From an uncultured Lachnospiraceae bacterium (lineage in GTDB: Bacteria > Bacillota_A > Clostridia > Lachnospirales > Lachnospiraceae), in contig CAMOFS010000076.1 in assembly GCA_946613735.1 (NCBI GenBank), positions 1-7,168 of the forward strand: DNA of 7,168 bases, in the 5' to 3' direction. The translations under genes were made by a program, and so were the position numbers. Below are positions 1-5,351 of the stretch, in pieces (positions within the stretch are counted from its first letter, which is position 1; each line of letters starts with the position of its first letter). Under the pieces are notes generated by a model. It was given only the letters and a program-made list of their open reading frames with translations, did not search any database and was not told the origin of the DNA.

Positions 1-10
1 TGACATGTTG

Positions 11-120
11 TGACGCTTCATATTACATACTATGACGCTTCATATTACATACTATGACGCTTCATATTACATACTATAACGCTTCATATTACATACTATA
101 ACGCTTCATATTACATACTA
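11..120. repeat. Five tandem copies of a 22-bp direct repeat
   Basis: Five head-to-tail copies begin at 11, 33, 55, 77 and 99. Each starts TRACGCTTCATA and ends ACATACTA. The copies are identical except at the second base: G in the first three, A in the last two. Bases 1-10 match the end of a unit at about 6 of 10 positions, so a decayed copy may precede the array, and it may continue left of the window. Across each junction lies an imperfect dyad, for example 28-35 (TACTATGA) against 40-47 (TCATATTA) around CGCT, with 7 of 8 pairs matching. The 22-bp period is about two helical turns, so bound proteins would sit on one face of the DNA. There are no unique spacers, so this is not CRISPR. It could be a neutral variable-number repeat, a protein-binding array or iteron-like; the sequence does not decide. 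Confidence 0.95.
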
Positions 121-198
121 TAACACCATAGATGAGAGTCTGTTACAACAAGCAACATCGCGTCCATAAGTATACTATAACACGAGTATTTTTTCCAC
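121..198. other. Gene-free spacer between repeat array and veg terminator
   Basis: No open frame with a ribosome binding site is visible here on either strand. The only structure is a second copy, at 172-183, of the 12-base string ATACTATAACAC that closes the tandem array at 115-126. I see no convincing -35/-10 pair. With the array and the terminator, this makes up the gene-free left end of the window (1-238). Confidence 0.6.
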
Positions 199-230
199 AA
201 AAAAAGTCCCGGCAGCAAAACCGCCGGGAC
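199..230 (-). terminator. Intrinsic terminator of veg
   Basis: Read on the minus strand, an 8-bp GC-rich stem, GTCCCGGC (223-230) pairing with GCCGGGAC (206-213), encloses a 9-base loop and is followed directly by seven T residues (205-199). It starts 8 bases after the veg stop codon. On the plus strand the hairpin has no T run after it, so it should act in one direction only. No other terminator is seen after the upstream ATPase gene, so this one may also end read-through from the kinase/ATPase operon. Confidence 0.93.
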
Positions 231-238
231 CTACTGTG

Positions 239-481
239 TTAACACAGCTTCATTCGAATTTCCTTGGTAATGATGTCCGTGTAGCTGAAGGATAACAGCT
301 GTGCCGGAGACTCGTCGGACTCGTCATTGACTAAGATGGTGAAAACGCTGGGATATGCTTCCTGGATGACTCCCTTTTGGATATCAACCTTGTTGCGTCC
401 GCGATCAAGCTGGATCACAACCTCGCTTCCACACTGCTGCTGGACGGAAGCCCGTACCTTATCGAAATCTGAATGTTCCAT
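239..481 (-). CDS. veg: Veg family protein
   Basis: An 80-residue protein of the Veg family (DUF1021), close to the roughly 86 residues of Bacillus subtilis Veg. Family hallmarks visible are the basic RGRNK segment (residues 27-31), EAYPSVF (41-47) and SFSYTDIIT (64-72), in the usual order. In B. subtilis Veg is a small, abundant cytoplasmic protein linked to biofilm gene expression and spore outgrowth; its molecular action is not settled, and I cannot tell which role applies here. The ATG is supported by AGGAGG at 493-498, with 11 bases between, slightly long. The gene is monocistronic by structure: a strong promoter at 601-629, a leader of about 110 nt, and an intrinsic terminator right after the stop. 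The last residue is Cys; nothing looks truncated. Confidence 0.9.
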   Translation of the reverse strand: MEHSDFDKVRASVQQQCGSEVVIQLDRGRNKVDIQKGVIQEAYPSVFTILVNDESDESPAQLLSFSYTDIITKEIRMKLC

Positions 482-492
482 GATGCTTTTTA

Positions 493-498
493 CCTCCT
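493..498 (-). promoter_or_regulatory. Ribosome binding site of veg
   Basis: AGGAGG on the minus strand, a full match to the anti-Shine-Dalgarno core, 11 bases from the ATG at 481-479. A short inverted repeat, CTCG/CGAG (500-503 and 507-510), lies immediately upstream of it. Confidence 0.8.
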
Positions 499-600
499 AC
501 TCGTCCCGAGATCGGATAAAACACAAAACACACCCTGACACGCTGTCGGCGTATCGAAAATGTCTGTATAAATACTCTCTTCGGGAACCTCGCTTTTGGC

Positions 601-629
601 ATTATACCACGTTTGGCCATATATGTCAA
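601..629 (-). promoter_or_regulatory. Consensus sigma-A promoter of veg
   Basis: On the minus strand a perfect -35, TTGACA (629-624), is followed after exactly 17 bases by a perfect -10, TATAAT (606-601). Transcription should begin near 594, giving a leader of about 110 nt before the veg ATG. The core is flanked upstream by an AT-rich stretch (630-639) that could act as an UP element. In B. subtilis the veg promoter is known as one of the strongest vegetative promoters, so a consensus promoter before the homologue fits. The promoter lies 24 bases past the stop codon of the ATPase gene. Confidence 0.93.
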
Positions 630-644
630 AAAATATTTTGGCGA

Positions 645-658
645 TTTAACGCGTTAAA
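645..658. promoter_or_regulatory. Perfect 14-bp palindrome, candidate operator
   Basis: TTTAACGCGTTAAA is a perfect palindrome. It overlaps the stop codon of the ATPase gene (656-654) and lies 15 bases upstream of the veg -35 box. The position suits an activator or repressor site, but no family is recognised and a chance palindrome cannot be excluded. It has no loop and no T run, so it is not an intrinsic terminator. Confidence 0.4.
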
Positions 659-2018
659 GTGTCGCCAGGTGATCCACAAACTGCTGAGCTACCCTGCCGG
701 AGAGGCCTCCGTGGCGGAGTGCCCATTTGTCCGCCTCTGCCAAAAGCTCCTCCCGGGACATGGTGATACTGTCGTTCTTTGCCGCAAGGGAGGTGACTAT
801 ATCGTAAAAGGTCTTTCTCTCAGGCCTGAAATAAGCGATGCTGACACCGAACCTGCCTGACAGAGACAGTCTCTCTGCCACAGTATCGCTGTGATGGATA
901 TCATCCTCATCATAATCCCGGTCGGAAAACTTTTCCTTTAGTAGGTGCCTGCGATTTGAGGTGGCATAGATCAGCACATTATCAGGGCGCGCCTCAAGGT
1001 CTCCCTCGATCACAGCCTTGAGATACTTGTACTCCGTCTCACCGGTCTCAAAGGACAGATCATCCATGTAGATGATGAACTTGTAATTGCGTCCCTTGAT
1101 GATGCTTATGATTTCAGGAAGATACTTAAACTCATGGCGGTATATCTCTATAATACGAAGTCCCTGCTCATAGTAATGGTTCAATAGGGCCTTGATGCTG
1201 GTGGACTTACCCGTACCGGCATCACCGTACAAAAGCACATTATTGGAAGGTTTTCCATTTAAAAAGGCCTCGGTATTTTGTACCAGCTCCTTCTTTTGCT
1301 GCTCGTATCCCACCAGGTCATCCAGAGTCACATTGCTGGTAGCGATTATGGGAACTAAAATATCTGTCTTGTCTACCCCGGCATCATAAGCTGCTATCCG
1401 GGTGGATATGCGAAAGGCCTTGTTCATGCCGAACTGTCCCACACCATACTTTTCATAAAAGTCCATTACCGCATCATAAAAGCCCTCAGCATCTTTGGCG
1501 GTACTCAGGCTGTCGCTTAATTCCCTGATACGGGTGCTGACATTCCTGTTATATGCGTGGGGCTTTTTTTCCACCGCATGGTAGTCCAGGATGATAGAGA
1601 AGCAGTTTATGCCCAGTCTTTCCTCCACGGTTTTAAAATCATAGTCCAGAAGGCTTTTGAATACCTCCATATCATTTTTAACAAATTCATTAACTGAACC
1701 GTCCACCCTGCCGGTCTTTTCGGAAACGATAGTAAAGGGCGTCTCCGTCATCGCCAGCAGATATGCTATATAATTATGCCACAAGTTTTTATCGAAGCCG
1801 TAGTCCGTGGCAAGGTCCAAAAGCCTGTGGATCTCATCCAGGGTCCGGCTTTGCAGGTCGCCTATCTTGGATGACGCATGGATGGCAGGACCCATGACCG
1901 GCCTGCCATTATCAGTGGCAACCTCCTCCACCTCTTTTATAATGCTTGCCAAATGGCTTAATATGCTGTCTCCTTCGGTGTCTCGATAAATGATAAGCTT
2001 TGATACCAGTTTATGCAT
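654..2018 (-). CDS. DUF815-type AAA+ ATP-binding protein
   Basis: A 454-residue cytoplasmic AAA+ ATPase of the DUF815 (PF05673) type. The N-terminal half (about 1-230) is helical and less conserved. The ATPase core begins near 231: Walker A GDAGTGKS (265-272), Walker B FIIYMDD (314-320), then LSFE (321-324), [27 protein letters not shown] (333-359, running through the sensor 1 region), a likely arginine finger in SLSGRFG (385-391, R389), and a C-terminal lid with [10 protein letters not shown] (438-447). From memory the family usually reads SLSDRFG, so G388 is a small departure. DUF815 proteins have no firmly established substrate. The ATG overlaps the upstream kinase stop by 8 bases and has its own AAGGAG site (2026-2031), so the two are probably translated together. 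This suggests, but does not prove, a shared pathway. No terminator follows it. Confidence 0.9.
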   Translation of the reverse strand: MHKLVSKLIIYRDTEGDSILSHLASIIKEVEEVATDNGRPVMGPAIHASSKIGDLQSRTLDEIHRLLDLATDYGFDKNLWHNYIAYLLAMTETPFTIVSEKTGRVDGSVNEFVKNDMEVFKSLLDYDFKTVEERLGINCFSIILDYHAVEKKPHAYNRNVSTRIRELSDSLSTAKDAEGFYDAVMDFYEKYGVGQFGMNKAFRISTRIAAYDAGVDKTDILVPIIATSNVTLDDLVGYEQQKKELVQNTEAFLNGKPSNNVLLYGDAGTGKSTSIKALLNHYYEQGLRIIEIYRHEFKYLPEIISIIKGRNYKFIIYMDDLSFETGETEYKYLKAVIEGDLEARPDNVLIYATSNRRHLLKEKFSDRDYDEDDIHHSDTVAERLSLSGRFGVSIAYFRPERKTFYDIVTSLAAKNDSITMSREELLAEADKWALRHGGLSGRVAQQFVDHLATL

Positions 2019-4842
2019 TATCTTTCTCCTTTGTGATATTGGTTGATGCTACTTCTCTGCATATGCCATCCCAGTCAAGTTCGTTCATCATACTCTCGAT
2101 CTTATTGATCCTTTCTCTGTCACAGGGTTCAAGACTATAGGATCTAAGCTCTTTTAATAACTCTTCCAAAAGTCCATATTCCATAGCCTGGGCTATCTCC
2201 GATATTGTCTGATATGCCTCCTTAAGTGAAGCAGGCTCCATCCGTGGCAGCCCCTCATCAGGCTCCTCAAAGGTGACTTCAAGGCCATGATACATCTCCA
2301 GCAGCACCGGGGTCTTCTCATCTATGTATGCGATATCATTTTTCTTCCCCGCATCCTCTAAGCTCTCTGCCAGCTTTGAAAGCTTTGTCGCACCTATGAT
2401 CCTGGCGGAGCTCTTTAGGGCATGGACCTTTATTGTGTAGTTTTCTATGTCTTTTTTCTCATATAGTCTAAGGATCTCCTCAGCCTTGTTGGGTATGGTC
2501 TGGCAGAAGACAGTCAGCACTGACAGGTAGCCTTCAGCTGAGCCGCAGTTCTTGACTCCTTCACTCTCGTCCACCTCCGGCAGCTCGTACACCCAGGACG
2601 GAAGTTTTTCATCGATCTGCTGTGAGCCATCACAGTTAACCTCCCCGGGAGGCAGGATCTTTTCATCCGGCAAAAGATCTATGAGCATCCTCTCCAATCT
2701 CTCTCCGTCCACCGGCTTTGACAGGTAATCCGAAAAGCCTGCATCAAGATACAGCTTCCTGGCTCCCGCCACTGCGTTGGCAGTCAGAGCAACCGCAGGC
2801 GTGTCTCGGTTAACGCCATCGGCTCTCATGCGCTCCAAAGTCTCTATACCATCCATCTCAGGCATCATATGGTCTATAAACACCACATCATATGGCTTAT
2901 CCTTTGTTAGTTCAAGGCCTTCCTTTCCGGACAAGGCACAGTCTATCTGCACGCAGGTCCTCTTCAAAAGGCTCTGCATTACAGTGATGTTCATCTCAGT
3001 ATCGTCCACCACCAGTATCCTTGCGTCCGGTGCAATAAAGAGCTCCTGATAGACATAGTCCTCTCCTTCGCTTTTAATGTCAATTATGTCGCCCGTATCC
3101 TCCCAGCTTAGGACCTTCTGCTCCAGGTCAAAGGATACCTCGGTGCCGTGGCCGTATTCACTCTTTACCTTAAGCTCGCTTCCCATAAGCTCCAAAAGAC
3201 CGCTTACGATGCTCATGCCAAGACCTGTACCCTCGATGGAACGGTTACGTCTTTCCTCAAACCTCTGGTAAGGCTCCATCAGCCTTTTCATATCGTCAGG
3301 CTTTAAGCCTATTCCGGTATCGGTCACGGAACACTTCAGGATGACATGTGAGTCATCCTTTTTTTCAAACCTTACTTTTAAGGTGACGGATCCTGACTCC
3401 GTATACTTTACTGCATTGGTCAAAAGATTCAGTACACACTGCCTGATGCGTATCTCGTCTCCGAACAAAAGCCTTGGTATCCGGCTGTCTACATCCACTA
3501 TATATGAGAGTCCCTTGCTCTCGGCTCGTCCGCGGATCATGTTGGACAGATCCCCTATGAGGGCAGCCATCTCGTATTGGGCCGGAATGATCTCCATCCT
3601 GCCCTCCTCCACCTTGGATAGATCTAAGATATCGTTGATCAGGGACAAAAGGGTCCGCCCCGCCGACATGATATCAGCCGCATATTTACGGATGGGGCTC
3701 TCAGTACTCTCCCTGAGTATCATCTCATCCATTCCCAAAACAGCATTGATAGGCGTCCTTATCTCATGAGACATCTGTGCAAGGAAACGGCTCTTTGCCT
3801 CATTGGCATTGTCGGCGATCTCCTTTTGCTTTTCCAGCTCCTCCATGTATCTGAAGTGATCGGTGTCATCCACTATAGCATAGATTTTGCCTACGGTCTT
3901 GCCATCATTGACAAGTTCATTTTCCTCAGGAGAATAGATCCTGTCTCCTATGTTGATGCTCTCTTTTGCCTCTATTGCCCGGATGATCTCTTTTGGAATG
4001 CTTCCCCCATTCCCGGAAAGCTTTGGATACAGGGCCTTCGCAGGTTCATTGATATACTTGATCGTACCGGAATTATCTACTGCTATTATGCCCTCCGACA
4101 GCCTGTCTATCACGAAGTCCTTGGCGATCTCACGCGTGCCCAAAAGGTCGTAGGAGAACACCGCGATCATCATGAATATCATACCAAAAAAGTATCCAAA
4201 AGTGGTGGCATCAAAGCTGAAGGTGATGAGATTCCTCCCCATCATCTGCGCTGCAAAAAAGAAGCTTTGGATCACAACTCCAAGGAAAACCGCCATCAGG
4301 CGCCGCCTGTATATTCCTTCCTTCTCATATACATATGCCCTGACATATGCCCTGACAAGCCAGGATAAACCCACAACAATATAGACAACCTGAAGCCCCA
4401 CGAAAATATCATGAACGGGTCCATTTCCATGATACAGCTTAGGGAACATTCCATAGACAATGAATTTTGTATGGTTATAATAGAGAACGTTTTTTCGGAT
4501 AAAAAGTATGACCACGTATATACCGGAATGAACTGTCATCAAGACCACTTTGATCCAGCCCGGTACACGGACCTTGCAAAGCTCGGCAATGAACATAAAA
4601 AGCGCATATGCGTACCACACCCGGCCCACATATGCAAACTGTAATGCCGTTATAAAGGAATCCTGTATGGTGGACATAATCTCCAAAAGATAGCCTATAT
4701 TCGCAGCCAGAGCAGCCACACAGCTGAAGAAAAGATATGCATGGAGCTGAGTCTTCATCCTTCTGAAAACCACGCAGCTCTCCAAAAAAACACCCAGAAT
4801 ACTGATGTATTGCATTCCAAGCAGCAAGTTACGAGTTGTCAT
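2011..4842 (-). CDS. 7TM hybrid sensor histidine kinase with receiver and Hpt domains
   Basis: A 943-residue membrane hybrid kinase. Residues 1-235 hold seven hydrophobic segments (about 5-25, 34-55, 62-87, 97-116, 145-166, 181-201, 207-234), resembling the HisKA_7TM sensor family. A PAS-like domain (about 240-330) and a short helical linker follow. HisKA has the H box [14 protein letters not shown] with H359. HATPase_c shows the N box around N476, G1 DTGIGL (508-513), F box YQRFEE (525-530) and G2 GTGLGM (538-543). The receiver (about 607-722) has D613/D614, phospho-acceptor D657, T687 and K709. An Hpt domain (about 765-850) carries [13 protein letters not shown] with H807. The tail (870-943) is a helical extension without a domain I can name. 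All catalytic residues are present, so a complete H359-D657-H807 relay is predicted. Signal and final receiver are unknown; no response regulator gene is in view. The start is supported by a G-rich Shine-Dalgarno 29 bases after cdd. Confidence 0.95.
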   Translation of the reverse strand: MTTRNLLLGMQYISILGVFLESCVVFRRMKTQLHAYLFFSCVAALAANIGYLLEIMSTIQDSFITALQFAYVGRVWYAYALFMFIAELCKVRVPGWIKVVLMTVHSGIYVVILFIRKNVLYYNHTKFIVYGMFPKLYHGNGPVHDIFVGLQVVYIVVGLSWLVRAYVRAYVYEKEGIYRRRLMAVFLGVVIQSFFFAAQMMGRNLITFSFDATTFGYFFGMIFMMIAVFSYDLLGTREIAKDFVIDRLSEGIIAVDNSGTIKYINEPAKALYPKLSGNGGSIPKEIIRAIEAKESINIGDRIYSPEENELVNDGKTVGKIYAIVDDTDHFRYMEELEKQKEIADNANEAKSRFLAQMSHEIRTPINAVLGMDEMILRESTESPIRKYAADIMSAGRTLLSLINDILDLSKVEEGRMEIIPAQYEMAALIGDLSNMIRGRAESKGLSYIVDVDSRIPRLLFGDEIRIRQCVLNLLTNAVKYTESGSVTLKVRFEKKDDSHVILKCSVTDTGIGLKPDDMKRLMEPYQRFEERRNRSIEGTGLGMSIVSGLLELMGSELKVKSEYGHGTEVSFDLEQKVLSWEDTGDIIDIKSEGEDYVYQELFIAPDARILVVDDTEMNITVMQSLLKRTCVQIDCALSGKEGLELTKDKPYDVVFIDHMMPEMDGIETLERMRADGVNRDTPAVALTANAVAGARKLYLDAGFSDYLSKPVDGERLERMLIDLLPDEKILPPGEVNCDGSQQIDEKLPSWVYELPEVDESEGVKNCGSAEGYLSVLTVFCQTIPNKAEEILRLYEKKDIENYTIKVHALKSSARIIGATKLSKLAESLEDAGKKNDIAYIDEKTPVLLEMYHGLEVTFEEPDEGLPRMEPASLKEAYQTISEIAQAMEYGLLEELLKELRSYSLEPCDRERINKIESMMNELDWDGICREVASTNITKEKDNA
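2026..2031 (-). promoter_or_regulatory. Ribosome binding site of the AAA+ ATPase inside the kinase gene
   Basis: AAGGAG on the minus strand, 7 bases before the ATG at 2018-2016. It lies in the last codons of the kinase gene, whose TAA is at 2013-2011. The site fixes the ATPase start and indicates translational coupling with independent re-initiation. Confidence 0.85.
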
Positions 4843-4848
4843 TTTGGG

Positions 4849-4857
4849 CCTCCCCCC
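4849..4857 (-). promoter_or_regulatory. G-rich ribosome binding site of the kinase
   Basis: On the minus strand GGGGGGAGG ends 6 bases before the kinase ATG (4842-4840). It departs from AGGAGG by having a run of six G, but spacing and GGAGG core fit well. It sits in the 29-base gap after the cdd stop. No promoter or terminator is seen in that gap, which supports co-transcription of cdd and the kinase. Confidence 0.75.
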
Positions 4858-4871
4858 AGATCACTTCCCCT

Positions 4872-5288
4872 TTACTTATCCAGCAGATCAAATGTCACAG
4901 GCAAAAGCTCATCTAATCTGTAACAAACATATCCGTCTTTTTTGGCAAGGTATACCGGAAAGTCAGCATCACAGAACTCTGCCATTACCTGCCTGCATAT
5001 CCCACAGGGCGGGCATGGCTCATCCACCTCTTCTCCCTCAGGATGTCCGGCTATGGCTATAGCTTTAAAGCTTTTATATCCACTGCTTACCGCTGCAAAG
5101 ATAGCGGATCTTTCTGCACAGTTCGTCGCTCCATAGGAAGCATTTTCAACATTACTGCCCAAAAAGATCTTTCCGTCATCGCATAAAAGAGCTGCGCCAA
5201 CCTGAAAATGTGAGTAGGGCGAATAGGACTTGGCAGTCTGCTGCTTTGCCTGCTCCACCAGATTATTTATAGTTTCCTGATCGATCAT
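4872..5288 (-). CDS. cdd: Cytidine deaminase
   Basis: Homotetrameric-type zinc cytidine deaminase of pyrimidine salvage, hydrolysing cytidine and deoxycytidine to uridine and deoxyuridine in the cytoplasm. With the start chosen here it has 138 residues, near the 130-140 usual for the Bacillus-type enzyme. Visible motifs are SPYSHFQVGAAL (23-34), the nucleoside-binding NVENASYG (46-53), CAERSA with zinc ligand C57 and proton shuttle E59, and PCGICRQ with zinc ligands C95 and C98. An upstream in-frame ATG at 5327 would add 13 residues, but that extension overlaps the promoter -10 and lies before the predicted transcript start. The ATG at 5288-5286 has GGAGG 6 bases upstream. It is the first gene of a likely operon with the kinase and ATPase; no metabolic link to them is evident. 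Confidence 0.95.
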   Translation of the reverse strand: MIDQETINNLVEQAKQQTAKSYSPYSHFQVGAALLCDDGKIFLGSNVENASYGATNCAERSAIFAAVSSGYKSFKAIAIAGHPEGEEVDEPCPPCGICRQVMAEFCDADFPVYLAKKDGYVCYRLDELLPVTFDLLDK

Positions 5289-5294
5289 AAAACA

Positions 5295-5299
5295 CCTCC
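5295..5299 (-). promoter_or_regulatory. Ribosome binding site deciding the cdd start
   Basis: GGAGG on the minus strand, 6 bases (TGTTTT) before the ATG at 5288-5286. It selects the 138-residue form of Cdd over the 151-residue reading that would begin at 5327. Confidence 0.85.
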
Positions 5300-5315
5300 A
5301 AAAACACTTGTCTGT

Positions 5316-5343
5316 ATTGTACCACAATCAGTAAGAAAACCAA
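5316..5343 (-). promoter_or_regulatory. Extended -10 promoter of the cdd-kinase-ATPase unit
   Basis: On the minus strand TGGTACAAT gives an extended -10 (TACAAT at 5321-5316). A weak -35, TTGGTT (5343-5338), lies 16 bases upstream. The start of transcription would be near 5309, about 20 bases before the cdd ATG. The -35 begins only 8 bases after the methyltransferase stop (5354-5352). No terminator hairpin separates the two genes, so read-through from the methyltransferase is also possible. Confidence 0.65.
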
Positions 5344-5351
5344 AACATCCC

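Noticed and set aside
11..120. CRISPR array
   Set aside because: The 22-bp units abut directly with no unique spacers, and no cas gene is present.
1..126. Promoters within the tandem repeats (TACTAT or TATAAC as -10)
   Set aside because: The -10-like strings arise from the AT-rich repeat; no -35 at 16-18 bases and no gene begins downstream in the window.
482..594. Riboswitch in the veg leader
   Set aside because: No recognisable aptamer core and no terminator-like hairpin with a T run; only short, weak pairings.
327..860. Plus-strand open frame of 177 codons
   Set aside because: It runs antisense through veg, its promoter and the end of the ATPase gene, has no ribosome binding site of note and resembles no family.
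3766..4368. Plus-strand open frame of 200 codons
   Set aside because: It is antisense to the 7TM/PAS part of the kinase, a shadow of a well-supported gene, with no recognisable domain.
5289..5327. N-terminal extension of cytidine deaminase from an ATG at 5327
   Set aside because: It lacks a ribosome binding site, overlaps the -10 box, and adds 13 residues not typical of the family; the ATG at 5288 has GGAGG at good spacing.
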